64,000 nt of DNA from Seriola aureovittata (GCF_021018895.1 NC_079381.1:10611001-10675000); one strand, 5' to 3'. Numbered from the stretch's first letter, positions 37,486 through 51,624 are shown. Numbers and translations: made by a program. The notes: generated by a model from the sequence alone, not told the origin.

Positions 37486-40281
37486 GTGAGAGGGGAAGGG
37501 TGGGTGAGTGGATGAGCTGTGGAAGTGGAAGCTTGTGTGCTTGCTAATATTTGTGCATCTGTAAGTGTTGCAGTGGCTCTCAATTAGTCCTGTAAAGTCC
37601 GTCTTAATGCAGGTAAAGGCAGAAATACAACATGAGGACAAACAATGCTTGGTTCTGAGGATGTGTCTTATTTTGAAAATACTGGGCAGATCTGACAAAG
37701 CATCCTCATCCTTCCTCTGATCTGCACAAGAATATGAAAACTGCAGTGGTCATTCACATATTCAAATTCTAACAGAACAACATGGATTTTAATATAAACT
37801 TAATATTTAATAATTAACTTAATATAAACCTTTTGGAGCTCTAAAATTTTAGGCCCAGTCTGAAAAGAACCTGTGGAAAACCTGTCCAGACCAGAGCGCA
37901 AACATTTATATTAAATAAAAAAAGGGACCTGATCTGAAAGGGACCCAAGTACAGAACCAACAATAACTAGATCCGATTCCAATTGAAGACCAGGGATGGA
38001 AAGAAGCAAAATGATGTGAACATGATGTGATGATGATGACACACCACATGATCAGAACTGATCGAGAGTCCACTCAGACCCACTTAGATGTTAGATACGC
38101 AGACCTGAGACCTGCAGCAACTAAATAGCACCCCATTAATCCAAAAGGGACTGAATATAATTCTGGTTGTGCCTTGGTTAGAAAATATTGAGTGGAACCA
38201 TTAAGACTCCAAACAAACATCATAGGGTGCAGCCAGAAAACATCCGGTGTTCTTTATTCTTTTGGCCACGCTCTAGCACACTGGGCAACAGCCATTGCTG
38301 CACAAATGCAACATTGACTATAGGAGGTTAAAGTGCTGATGTTCAGCTCAGGGTGTGAGTGTGTTCCATCCTTACTTGATGAACAGTGTAGCACACATTT
38401 AGTCCTTTTTACCCAAAGAACTCCGATTTCAGGACAGTGAGCCAAAACATACCAACCATGCTCTTGACTGGCTGAGTCAGTCAGCTGACCTAACCTAACC
38501 TAACCAAGTATGTTTTTCACCTCCTGAAGACCAGATTGAAGGCAAAAAGCGAAACCAAAAGAAGATAGCATTGTATTCTAATATCTAGCAGTCACAGACC
38601 TCGGAACTCCCTGAATGAATCATTTTTACTGAATATTAAACCAGATTGTTTTGTTTTTAAGCTGTTAACTTCTGAACTTACTTGTCTCTCCCCCAGAGCT
38701 GAGGAACAAGGTATAAAAAGGGCCCATAATTTCTACGGCGTTCAGCTGATGTCGGTATAAACACCGTCAGATTAAATCTGAGATAGCCACTGTTTCATTT
38801 CAAATCCAGTGTGCTGGAGCACAGAGGCAACACTGCCTTCAGACTCCCTGACCTCCTACCTGTAGAGGCAGAGGAAGAAACGATAAGGAAAGTGAAGTAA
38901 ACCTCAGATTTTGACAGAGCAAACTAGACAGCTAAACAAAATAGATGCCACACACACACACACATAGACACCAACCTCTTTATATGACATTTCCTAGAAT
39001 GACTACTGTAACATTTATCTAAGGAGCAACAGAGAAAGTGAACAAACACAATGTTTCTGTGTAAAGACCATATTTTCCAATATTATGAACAAACTATTTT
39101 TATCGTGTATGTCTGCACACAGTTAGACTCAGTGACTAGCAGCAGATATAGCTCTGTCTAAGAAGCATCCTCTACTCTGTGCTGAGGGCTTCTCAGCCTT
39201 GGCACCATGTGGTATTGCACAGCTTGTTGTGGATTTCTGCTCGCTCCGAGATAAATCTGGTGCAGAATGGGCTGTGCCTTTTTTCTGACTGAGCATTTAG
39301 ACTCTTGACTAATGGTGACAGAAGAAATTATGATAAATTATTCCAATCCAGTGGCCTCTTCAAAAAATAGTCTGGCTCAAGTATTTTTAACACAATGCTT
39401 GTCCTTTTTAAACTGTCCACAAACTGTCAGCTCTTAGTTCTCAATCGGCCTTCAGCTGGCTGACTGAGAAGTTAATTGTGTTTGGATTTAGACAGTCCAA
39501 ACATGGTTGAATTGGCGAGGGGCTTCAGATTGCTAATTGCATTATGTTAATTACTATGTAAACGTGATAAATTGTTGTATAATTGTTTCTTCCACAATGA
39601 AAGGAAAACTATTCAGTATGCTGGGAATAGATAAGAATAGTTTTAATTTTCCTCTCTGATAATGGCCACGTAAAAATCAGATGCCTTCGAGCACTTTATA
39701 AACTTTTATTATGGCAATTTGGTGAAGCAGCAGTTCAGCACTGATTTATAGTTTCTGGCCACTGGTGTAGCCTTGAGACTTTGACTACATTTCTCAACTT
39801 TTAATGTCTTTTTAAAAATGAGCAGCTTTCTTTGTCAGTGTGGAAATGGCATTTTGATTTGATTAATAGACAAACTGTGTGTTTGTCTAATGGACTAATG
39901 ACTAATGCACATCTGGTCAACAGGTGTGTAGGGAAGTGTAATCGATAAATGTTGAATTAGAAATACAGCAAAAAAAAAACATTTACGTTATTAAATGATC
40001 ATTATAACCACCAGATTAGATTTCATTCATTGAATCAGGGCCATCTCTTTGTTGGCAAAGAAATTCGTCTCAAATACAAGTGCAGGGAGGTGGAGAGAGT
40101 GTGTAACAGTAACTGTAGAAAAGCGAACAAGAACAACAACTACAGTTAATGGATAGTGAAAAGGAAACCAGATGAACTGATTAAAAAAAAAAAAAAGATC
40201 CACATCCAAAAAGATCCACAAGGCAAAACATCTGACATCATCGTATTATACGTGTATTATTAACACAGTTTCAGTATTTCA

Positions 40282-40306
40282 TTTTTTTTTTTTTTTTTTT
40301 TTTTTT
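40282..40306 (+). repeat. T25 homopolymer
   Basis: Twenty-five consecutive T bases; no element body is recognisable on either side. Confidence 0.9.
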
Positions 40307-41295
40307 AAATATCACAGTTATTGTCAATACCAGTATATTGCAACACCCCATTAATTTGAACATTTAATCATCGACTGAAGTGTTGAAATTCAGGGTCTCA
40401 TCAAGGTATGCGTCTTAAACTGACATTTTAAAGGGTGACATGCAGATGATGCTAAAAACTGCCAGAAATTCTGCATTGATCATTTAACTGAACCTAAGCA
40501 GGAAAAATGTTTATCTGGTGCATCTATAGCAGCAGGTTTGTGATTAGGATGCCAACACTGCTACAAACAAAGCTCCGGAGCAGGTTGCAGACAAACACGT
40601 ATGCTTCCCCCCACTCAGACAAACATCTGTGAACTCGCACTGAAGTTGATTAACCTCAAAATATGAGAAGGGATTGAGTCATTTTTCTAATAGTGAGCAA
40701 AACTGACCAAATGATGGTGGATAGTGGAAATAAAGAGGTTTTTAAACTGGATATAAAAACACCAGCAGAGTGCAGCTCCGTAAACACAAGAGAGAGATTG
40801 TTCCAAGTGAAGAGATCAACCAAGAGACATGTTTTTCTGCCTGAAGTTTTATACGTGGCTGTTGAGACACATGAGGAGATTTGTAGAGGTGAGGTGAAGT
40901 TTTATCTAAAATGAAGTGGGATGGCCTGCAGGGAGGACAGGATGAGTGTTTCCTATGTGGGCATGATTCTGCACAAAACCTCAACTTAAATTTCCCTTTG
41001 TCTTCGAGTTTCTACATCTTAAAAGTTTACATTTTTATTAACTTATTCCAAGCTAGAGTAACTTATGACTTTACACTGCCACAACTTTGATTTTTTACTT
41101 TTGTACTGTGACTTTTGGCCAAGTAAAAGTAACTTCATTTTACTTGCTTGTACCGTTAAAGTTTTGTACAAGCGGACATTTAAATAGCATTGTAAAGAAT
41201 ATGAAATTCCTATTATTAATGTATCCATCTGTCTAGTGGAATATAAAAACCAAAGGCAGAGAGTTAGCTGTGGTTGGAGATACTCTTTTGCTAAT

Positions 41296-41470
41296 GATAA
41301 GATAAGATGAGATAAGATAAACCTTTATCGATCCCACACCGGGGAAATTCACTTGTTACAGCAGCATAGAGAACAAGGTAGAAGAAAAAACAAGTACAAC
41401 CACAGAATAAAGCAGAAAAATGACATCTCAACATAAATAAGGAGGTATATACATAAGTACCTTCATTTGT
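41296..41470 (-). mobile_element. Non-LTR retrotransposon 3' end with (TTATC)n tail
   Basis: Read on the minus strand, this segment ends with GAATTTCCCC, a GGGATCGATAAAGG block, and then repeated TTATC/TTATCTCATC units at 41297-41320. That is the familiar 3' end of a fish non-LTR retrotransposon (Rex/CR1-like). Only the 3' UTR-like part is visible and no coding sequence is left. The family assignment is from memory of this widespread 3' end. Confidence 0.6.
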
Positions 41471-41921
41471 AGAGATTTGTATAGCTAGTTACAAAGATAT
41501 TTACATAATGTGCAAACAGAGAAATAAGTGATAGCTATCATTGATATCATCACCGATATAATGAGAAATTTAGACAATGCAGGCTTGATAACCATAAGCC
41601 ATAAGCAAATAGCATGTTTCTATTCCTGTCATGTGGTCTGATAGTGAATATCAACAGCAACGAGTGATACAGTATTACGAGTGTGACTCTACAGTAGACA
41701 TCTCATCATCTTCGTTGTGCTGGATTCCTCTAAAACTGTGTTTTTATTTCTTTGTTGTAATAATTTAATACATTTTCAGTTAATTGGCATTAAATAAAAA
41801 TAGTGCACATGTTTTGACAGTGTCAACAAATAATTAAATTAAACTGCAGGTTTGTAGAAGTTGAAGAATCTGTTCAATAAAACTCTTGCTGATCATTTCT
41901 GGCCCACAGTCCTTCACAGAA

Positions 41922-41949
<28 letters not shown>
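41922..41949 (+). repeat. (AC)n microsatellite
   Basis: A perfect AC array of about 14 units. Confidence 0.94.
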
Positions 41950-41952
<3 letters not shown>

Positions 41953-42872
41953 CTGCAAAACATGAAATACAGGGCCTTTCCTACATGACTATATTGATTT
42001 GACAGCTGCTATAAACTGTCCTCAAGGATAAGTGACTGAAATTGCGAGAAAAAAAATATATTTACCAATGAAGAAAGGCAGAGGTCTTGAGAACTTAAAA
42101 AGTAAAAAGAGAGGAGAAAAGACACGGAAGAGTCTGAGGAAGTACAAAAACTCAGCCGAAAAGCTTTACACAGACAATAACGGTATGTAAGTTTTGCTCA
42201 CTTTAGGAAAAGAGAGGTGCTATTTCTTTAACTCATTCGTGTTCCTCAGGACTGTAATCACTGCATAAAAGCAAGAAAGATCAGCAACGGATATTTATTC
42301 TGCAGGAATGGATCAAGCCATCATCTCAAGGTCCTTTTCCAAAACATTTGGTCGCACAATTTTTACTGTAGTCCAATCAATGACTCACAATATTGTCTCT
42401 TTTGTGAATAGACCGGATATTTCAGAATGCTAGCTCAGTGCTCAATACACTGCAGAAAACATTTATCTCAACTAATAATTTCACATGCGGTTCAAACTTT
42501 CATTTTTCTGAAAAATGAAAGAGGAATATTGGCATTGGGATAAGATAATAACACTGGTTCTCAAAGCAATTTCCCCTTGTTTCAAGGATGTTTAATGTAT
42601 CATTATCTTGCAACTGGACAGAATTAGAGAGACTGCTGTGCTAATATCAGGAAATGACACTAGGACTATGATGGGAAAATCTTAAGAACAAGTTGATTTG
42701 TATCGGAAACAGTCCCAATCCTCGATCGAGTTAAGAAGAGTATGCTTTGAGGATTCAATAACAGTTTCCACGGTGTCTTCAGATGAAGAGTTTTTGTACT
42801 GTAGTGTATCTTTTAGAGACCGTTACCCCTTGTGTGATTCTGTGCCTCAGTTTATAAGATACTATGTTTGAA

Positions 42873-42891
42873 TTTTTTTTTTTTTTTTTTT
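42873..42891 (+). repeat. T19 homopolymer
   Basis: Nineteen consecutive T bases in AT-rich intron sequence. Confidence 0.9.
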
Positions 42892-45800
42892 AAATCAATA
42901 CATTTAATGACCTAAAAACTCTCAAATGATCAAAAGTGGAAACAGAGGAATAGAAGCTTGGAGGAAGCTGTCTTTACTTACAGAGACACTGCCCCCGTTA
43001 CACCCTATACCTCGTACTGTACGGGAGGCATCCCCTTGATATTATGATCACTGAACTCAAGTTGAAGACAAACGCCTGTATTGTTTGCCGAATATAATGT
43101 TGTTTTTTCGGATTCCAAGTGGAGAATCAGAGAGAGGGGAAACTGTGAAACTCAAACGTGAAAACAGTACAAAGTGGAACCTGGAACCAACAAGGTAGAC
43201 GGGAAGAGAGGCGGTGAAAGTGTTTCATTAGTGAGCTTGAAAAACAGTACATGCAGGGAACATGCCGACTGAGAGTGCGCAACTGTTACGGCATCCTCCC
43301 ATGAATTTTTGATCTCCCGCTTGCCGCGCTGTGCCTCTCTGTTCTCTTATTAGAAGAGGCAGCCAGTGTGGCCCCCATAGCTCTTTACAGTACATCCCAA
43401 ATGCTATCATTAGCATTTTATTCATAGCCTCTGAAACTCACCGCATTTCAAACTCAATAACATTAGCTTTGCGCTCACGGTCCCACAATATTATAATCAG
43501 GGCCATTAGCAGGAAGCTCAACATTAGCTTTTTTTTTCTTTTCTATCTATCTCTCTTTTTTTTCTCCCCTCTTTGTATCACGGGTGAGCGCCTTTGTCTA
43601 GAATAATTAGGGTTTGACCAAATGTTGCTCTCTCCATACTGACTCTATAGCAGCGCTGCACAGATAGTGACAGACTGAGGCAACAAGGACAACAGAATTA
43701 ATAAGGAGCTGTGTCCACTGCAGGCAAGAGAAACAGATAAAAAAAGAAAGCGGTCCTCATGTCTGTAATTTACACACAGTGCTATCGCTGCATCAGGACC
43801 AGCCAGCTGTATTGTAGCAGGCTGCCATCAGTCACACTGTCACACTGTCAGGAACTGTATTTGGAAATGGCCTGGCAGAGCACTAATAGGCTGTGCAGTG
43901 AGGTTTTCCATTGGCATGCTAAGTGTCCTCAAGGCAGCATCTGCATGCAGCCACAATGCCCCTAACAGCTTAATTAAGTCCTCCTGTGTGTGTGTGTCTG
44001 TGTATATATATGTGTGAGCCTGTAATTTACTGCTCCATGTTTCTCCTGTGCATTTTGACAGCATTAATTCTCCGTTTCTAACCCCCGCTGGATTTAGCCT
44101 TATTCACCAGGCTTGTTTCTCATTCCCTGTCTTGATCATCCTGTTCTGAAAGTCTGAGAGGGAGACAGAAACACAGACAGAGAGAGATCAGAACAGGGAA
44201 ACTCTGCTCAACTCACCAACACTTGTTTGTTTTATTTAGCTCTAGAATGCTGTGTTTTTTGTTGTGGTTTTTCTTTGTCTTTTCCCTCGCAGTTGCCTGG
44301 GCTTTGAAGCCGATACCACAAATATTTGTTTAAAATATGCAAATCAAATGTTTTGATAAAAAAACTGTGTGATGATTATTGTTTCTAAAATTTCCTCAAA
44401 GACATATTTGCCATTTCTGCACCGCAATTTCTTCTAAAACAATTTATGCGTCTGTATTGATATTAGGGCCAAAAACCAATCAACTGATCATAAAAATAGC
44501 TCCATATTAATATTCTGATGATGAACCTGCATGTGCTGATGTGGTTCTTTACTTGCATATCCAGCAAATACACAGCAAGCATTAGCTTTAATTTGGAGCC
44601 ATGTTTCTGGCCACTTTCATTTTAGCTCTATTTGTGGTCTCCATTAATTTGTGAAAGAAATATCTGACTCTGTTGCTGCTAACAAGCTGGTCGCTAATCT
44701 CGTCTGTGAACCAAATCGGTGCAGTCGTGGGTTGAAAAGGCAAAACAATGGAAGGAAAACAAAGAGCTCCATAATGCAGAGAGGAACTGCAGAGTCAGGT
44801 GATAACTGTTTGTGAGTTCATCAGTACGAGTGACTCTTTTCACATTAAATATAATCATTTGTTTAATGTGGCACATTCATTGTTATTCTAAAATAAAATT
44901 TAAAAAAATTATATTATAACCGCTTTAATGTGTGTCAGGAGCCAGGAAATCCCCGCACGTCTACCCTGCTCTCCTTCGGGTGAATACATAAACTTATTTG
45001 AACAGACTAGGTTAAGATATGTAGATGATAAAGTAAGGACCATGTCCGCACGTAACCCCTGTGACTCCAGATAGAAAGAAAATGTGTGGATAGGCTACAG
45101 GCTGAATAACCACAATCCAGTGTATCGGTTGGACTCTAGCCTACATACATTAGCAATGAGAACCCCCCCACCCCCCACCTTGCTTAAAAAAAACTGAGGC
45201 CAAGATTCCTTCGAACAATTTAGATGGCCGCCATTTGCTCCACTGCAGTTGCTCTGTGGCCGGAGTAGGAGTCACGGCATCTTGTAACTGCAACACTCCC
45301 TGGATGAACAACACACATATTTGTAGCATGCATGTCCTCTGTTCAGCAGTCGTGCACACAAACGTTACTTCACTCCTGCCACCCAACATCTTTCTCTTCC
45401 CTCTCCCAGGACCCAGGATGCAGCTTCTATGTATGTCAGTCAGGCTTTACTTTGAAGCTAAGCCTGCACATTCTGTAATTTGTTGTTGTGTGTTTGTTCA
45501 TTTTTCACTGCCTTGCCTTCTCTCGCCCTTTCCCCCATTCTGTCAGTCTGGCTCGAGAATCTTTTCCTTGGCCAGCCAGGGTCGAGCAGAGAGCAGCTCT
45601 CGGGTTTATTCCTAATCAAATGACCTCCAGAGACAGGAGAGGGGTCCTTAAACTGTGGGCAAGCTTTCATCAGAGATGGCCAATTTACCACTGCTGACTT
45701 CGGCTTTTCCTCTCCTAATGTTAAAGAGTGAGAAAGTATGAGGGGGTGAAAAAACAACAGAGGCTTAATATTTAATCTCACTAAAAGTATTTAGAGCTCA

Positions 45801-46140
45801 CGGTACACGATAACAAAATCCAACAGATTGTCAGGCCAACAGGTTATGTAATAAATCAATATCTAATTAATGAGGAGAGTATAAATCACTGCAGGTCCTG
45901 ATTTAATAATCAATAGTGGTATTTCTTACTCCTGGTCATGGCAGAATACTGCAATTGTAGCTGCTTGGCCAAGTGGAGACACGGGAGTTGATTATTCAGC
46001 TTGTTTTATACTCAGAAGACTTATTTTTAGATTGAGGAGGTGCAGCGTAGGTGACACAAAATGATCTTGGTAAATGATTCAGTAAATAAGGTATTTTGTT
46101 TTTATTCATCTCGGCGCACCTCCCCTATCTCCAAGAGCTG

Positions 46141-46147
<7 letters not shown>

Positions 46148-46173
<26 letters not shown>
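46148..46173 (+). repeat. A26 homopolymer
   Basis: Twenty-six consecutive A bases, the longest homopolymer in the window. No retroposon body is recognised upstream. Confidence 0.9.
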
Positions 46174-46178
<5 letters not shown>

Positions 46179-46994
46179 AACAGCTGCACCCGAAAAGACA
46201 TCTTCCTCACTGGTGGGAAGAAAAAAAGTAATTCTCCATCTTTTTGCCCGTTCTATCACATCCCCTGTCATTTCAGTTATCAGCACCTTGCTCCGACTTG
46301 AACATCGCAGTGCAGAATAACTCCTGTGCCTTTTTTTTTCTTTTTTCCCCGAGCCATAACCATAAAGAGATTACATTCTATGAACACGGCTCTCTCCTGC
46401 TGTTGTATCACTGCTTTTGAAAAAAGATGTGAAAAATAAATAAATAAACGGAATAAACAAAACTGTTGTAGGTGTCGATTCCCCTGCCCTTGCTTTCCTT
46501 TTATCTCCCGCTATTCGCCACGAGAGGTTCGGATGTCTGCGAGTGGCAGGGTGTATAGGTGCTGCAGGGAACAGATTCTCTTTATTGATAATTGATAGGA
46601 ACTGAATAGCTGAGAGTGCTGCAGTTGCAATATACTGTAAATCCTTTTTCTCAAGCGCTGTAGGCCAAAACAGTACAGGACTAAGCTTATTGTCAATCTC
46701 AGCCGATTTTGTGTTTAGTTGAGCTGCGGTTCAACGTGGGTCAGAGGCATCCGTTCAGTCAATGAATAATACATCGCTGACCGGTGTTAAGCGGCCGTAG
46801 CGGCCATGATCTAAGCTAAACATACCTCCGTTGTCTCTTTCCCTTCCTCCCGTCCTTTTGAATAAGTACATATCAATAGCCGTTAGTCCTCCTCGCCGTA
46901 ACCCCTCTGGCACAACACATTTTGTACATTGTGCCACAATCACAGGTGATGTCTTCATGCCAGAGAAAGCCACTGTTGACAATAGCACAGGGGA

Positions 46995-47095
46995 AGCACA
47001 GTGGTGCGGCGGTTGGCGCTCATACCTCTGCAAGGTCATGAGTTTAAATCTACCAGCCGGCTAAAGCCTTGAAGTGTGGAGTTTGTAGCTATATT
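46995..47095 (+). mobile_element. tRNA-like teleost SINE fragment
   Basis: The sequence GCACAGTGGTGCGGCGGTT followed by GGCGCT, a GAGTTTAAATC box about 45 bp later, and then GTGTGGAGTTTG matches a very common fish repeat. Its head resembles a tRNA with A-box-like and B-box-like promoter parts. The copy is diverged and short, and the usual downstream part is missing or unrecognisable. It could alternatively be part of a non-autonomous DNA transposon that shares this sequence. Confidence 0.55.
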
Positions 47096-50000
47096 CCACC
47101 CACACCGGCTTTCACGCTGGCTTTTCATTTAACAAAAGAAAAAAAGAGCTTTAAGCTGTGAGCGAGTCATTCGGACTGACAGGTGGCTCACTGATTGGAC
47201 AACGTTGGTGATGTCATCTTGCGCCACGATTGCTACATTGACCCACGTGGGGAAATCCAATTCCGGTGACTGAAAGCATGTCACGCAGCGTTTTACTGTA
47301 CCTGTATCTCCTCTGCTGTCAAAAGAGCACACAAGGAAATTATGAGTCTGACTGAGACTGAACCTTACATGTCATAAATAGCGGCATGCAGACAAACACG
47401 GAGGCATCTGTGCTGTAATATTACAGGCGGCTTACTGTGTGGTCACTACGCTTGGAAAGTAGGTGGGCTCACGCTCAACACAACTCTGATTTAACTCCTC
47501 TGAATTATTAGAAAAAATCTTCACTCTAAAATGGTAACACCAAGGATGTAGTCAATATTATATATTCAATATAATATATTTATTACTTATCTCTTATTCA
47601 TTACTTATTTGCGGGGATTTCCCTGAAGATCAAGTTGAACTGTAGAACTGATGAAAATGTATCTTAAGGAGAGTCTGCCAGAGAGCGCAAAAAATGAAGG
47701 ATGGGTTTATTCATAATAAGCTACAGTTTATTTAATTACACTACTTACAGCCCCAGTAGACGCAAACATAAAAATAATTTTTGTCAAATTCCATCAAAAT
47801 GTTTCACTGTGGACATCGTCATTTTCCAATTTGGTAGAAATCGCCAAACTCTACTTCCACGTTCTTGGGCCCATGTGCGCTACAGTCCTTCTCCAGTCAA
47901 GCCGGCTGAGAGCTTGTGCTTCCAAGTCTTCCACTGGCCGAGCCAGCTGACTTGCTGTTGGCTTCTAAAACACATGAGGGGGTTAAAATAATTTAATCAC
48001 ATGACTTTTCTAGACTTTTCCAAATTTGAATGAATTTGTTTTTTTGGGTGGCTTGCCACATTCAGGAAACTGTATTCATGTTTTACAGCCACTTCTTCTC
48101 CACTGACTGTGTAGGGAAAATTATTCTAATTCTAAATGTCGCTTATGCAGATCAGGAGATTGCTTTCTTAACGTGTAACTTAGCAGGTGGATTAAAGAGA
48201 AGCTTTCAGAGAAGCAGTTTAGCTTTCGAAGTCAACTGAAATCATCTTTCGACTCTCACACAGTCCTGTGGTTGGTCAATTTGCTCTCAATCCACCAACA
48301 AACAAACCTCACCGGATTCTGTTTGGAAGCAGACCAAGACCTTCGACGAAGTACCAGAGTTTGTTTAAACCGGACCAAACAGGTCAGGTGTTAAACCACC
48401 CACAGAACAAATGTAGGCTCGTAGATGTGAATCTGAGTTAATTGTCTGCGTACACCCAATGTGTTAGACCTATGTGAGGATCGAGGATGCATTACAACGC
48501 CAATGGATTGTCACAAAAAATTATCTCATATGGGAAGTAAAAAATCAAAAAATTGTCATAAGGACACATGGAAGGAACAATGAAGCTGCAGCAGTGTACT
48601 GAGACACTAATATGACTAAAAAACCTGGAGCCTTAAGCATTTTTTTTTTTTAAAAAGTTGATATCGCCCGATGAGTCATCTGGGATTATTTTTCCCACCT
48701 TTGGCTTGTGTTTTCAAATGGATGAATCCAGGCCAAGGACTCCTTCAACCCACAGTGCTTCACCACAGTTTAACTATAATTTAACAGAGTGGATTTATGA
48801 TGGCATAGGTGGCCGTCCAACAATTTGTTTTCAGGATCACAATGCTCTAATGCTCCGAATGGGAGACAAATCCAAAAAACGCGCTTTCAAACAAACATTC
48901 TCCACGGCCACCAGAATAGACTGGCACAGTGTTGTGTACCAAAAGCAGATTTTGTCCTTGAGCTTGCGGACGCTCACATACAGTAACTATTCTTTAAGCA
49001 ATGCTTGTGGAGGTTGTCTGCTACCTTACACATCATTCATCCACAACCATATCAGCCCCCACACACTCCACCCTTGTACCGCGGCTGCACAGAAGCGTAA
49101 TGGCCTTTTATCGATTCTTCTTTCGCTCGCCGTCTTTCTTCTATTTTCTTGCTCTGCTGTCTGCACTGCAATGAGAGGTTGTTAAGATAAGCTGCTGCGT
49201 GAGGAGGGAGCCATGCCTCTTTTTCTTTTTAAGCCAAGCAAGCAAGGGTGTGTTTGTGCTTGTGTCAAAGTTAATATATCTGCATGCGTATACATGTGTG
49301 TGTATGTGTGTGGCTGGTATGAACGTGTAGCATGTGTGTGTGTATATGCTAGTAAAAACAACCACTCAGAGACGCAAATGTTTCATCTGCTGTTGTGTAA
49401 AAATTGGCCACATGATTAAGACGTGCATTCCCGTATGTCATGAGCCCAGGAAAGTGTTAGGCAACCGCTTGGTGCTCGGTGACAGGTGGGGGAATTTCAT
49501 GGGAAAAAAGATTCAGCCTCTTGGACCTCACGCGTGACTCGAGCCGTCTCATTAAATTTCACTTTATTTCACTCAGTGTGTTTGTAATCGCGTGTATTAT
49601 ATCCGAGCTCACTCAATATTCAGATCTTTGTGGCACAAACACTCTCCATAATAGATGTTTCTGGAGCTCATTAAGACCTCCCTTTCCATAATGAAATTCC
49701 AGTGTTAATGGCTCATTAAGTCAACAGACTCTTGCCATCACATGCAGAAGTACAGAACACACCACTTTTTACAGGTGCTTTATTTGCCACCAGAGACTGT
49801 ACATTCTGTCTTATCATATAATTACGAGCAACGACGTTCATTGTTCACCGAGGAACGAGGCTGAGGGTTGATGTGAGGGTCTCAGATGGCGTGCGTTGGC
49901 TTTATGGCACGCCAGTGTACGTAAATGTCATTTGCATATTAGTCCGTGGGAAATGTGATTCACTCTCCAGTTCAAGTCGAGAGAGGGAGGGACTGTATGG

Positions 50001-51624
50001 CATTGTGTCTTCCATTCATTTTTCTTTCTTTCCCCAAACTCCCAACATACGCATTATGTGAAACACATCTAGCACACACCCACAAGCTCGCAAGATATCA
50101 TTACGAAACCTGAAATGTATTAGAGGCCTAATGACTTTGCCTCGACTATGTACAGAATAGCACTAACTAGCTCAGTGTTGCCAGAGCAAAAGAATACCTC
50201 ATTTCTCCCCTGCCACAACCTAATGTTCAGGAGCGGATTTTGTTTCCCTAGTGGCAGACCAAACAAATTCACAGATGCTGAGAGAAAGCTCTGCGATAAA
50301 CACTGAAAGTCATTCACACATTTAAAATATGGGAAATGTGAAAGAAAAGCTTGGAATCACCGGCGCGTTCAAGGTGAGGTAACATTTCCCTGGATACGTC
50401 AGTGAAAAGCTAAGATTGGATGGTATTGTTTATTTTAAAAAGAGCCCGAACTGTTGTCTGTATGAAAGCCACGGTGGATAGTTAATAACATTACCTGTGT
50501 CGGAGCATGACTCGGGTTTCTTTGAGTCTTCTCTATAAGATTTTGCCTTGAGTAAGAAAGGACACAGTCCTATTCCCTTTCACTCTTTCAGTCTCACTCT
50601 TTTTCTAATCTTTTTTTTTAAAGAAAAAAAAAGGTGGTGGTTAAATAAGTTTGGTATTTTCAATAAGTCACACCAGCCTGTGGTGAAACTGTTGTTGGCA
50701 TTATTTTGCATATATTTGCTGTAAAGAAAATGAGACACCAAAGCTCTGTACTAAAAATAGTCACCTTCAGTAGATAGGGGTAAAGAAAAAAGAAATCTAT
50801 TGACAATCTGGGTGAAATAACTTCCAAACATATGTCAGAGAGAGCTTTCAGATGTGCAAGAGAGAAAGCAACAAAGCAGAGAAGACCTCTTATTAACAGC
50901 CTTTGAATTCCTTTATTTGAAGTTAAACTTTAAATTGTATCTTGTTTTTTTTTTGTTTTTTTTCTCAAAAGGAGCATGAGTGTGAAGAAACAAAGCAAAC
51001 GGTGGCATCGGTTTTGATGAACAAAGAGCTGTCTGGAGACCAGTTTTCCTTTGCCTTTCAAAAAGGTTTAGGCCTCTTAGTAGCGTTTTATTGAAACTAA
51101 GCTGTGATGAACAGGATCCACCGTTATAGCAAATCCTCTGTACAACCAACACACTGAGAGCTCAAGGATTACCAGGCGTTGTCTTAATTGATCTCATTAT
51201 CTTCTTCCTGCTCCTCTTTAAGGCATTCCACTCTCAAATGGATCTTCTGATATCTCTTCAATGCCTGCAATTTGACATAAAGTATCATTGTCAAAGTTTT
51301 TTTTTTTTTTCCTTCTCCCCTCCCGCTTCAAATGAGTTCTGGGAAATCGCTATATAAAGACTAAAATAACTGTAGTGTGATCCTACTTCAGTGTAAAGCA
51401 TTCATTAAAGGGGAACTCCACTGCACATCAAAGTCTGTTTACAGAGCTCGGGGTGCACTGCTACACAAAGATGGGTGTCAAATTAATGGGAAAACCAACA
51501 TAAAGTGTCTTAGTAAGGTGTTGTTCCACCCTCAGCCTCCAAAAACAGCTTCATTGCTTCCTTGTCATAGATTCTCTGAGTCTCTGAACAACACTCCAAA
51601 GATATTCTCTCATTTGGTGTTTTG

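Noticed and set aside
36763..37515. Overlapping Leu/Phe/Ser-rich open frames including one running through exon B
   Set aside because: They come from the pyrimidine-rich composition upstream of exon B; only 37296-37485 is supported as coding by motifs and splice sites.
37290..37583. Alternative-frame proteins over exon B on both strands
   Set aside because: Shadows of the GC-rich TMEM132 exon; no independent motifs.
38489..38508. CCTAA-type repeats resembling interstitial telomere sequence
   Set aside because: Only about four CCTAA units, not the vertebrate CCCTAA hexamer; too short to call.
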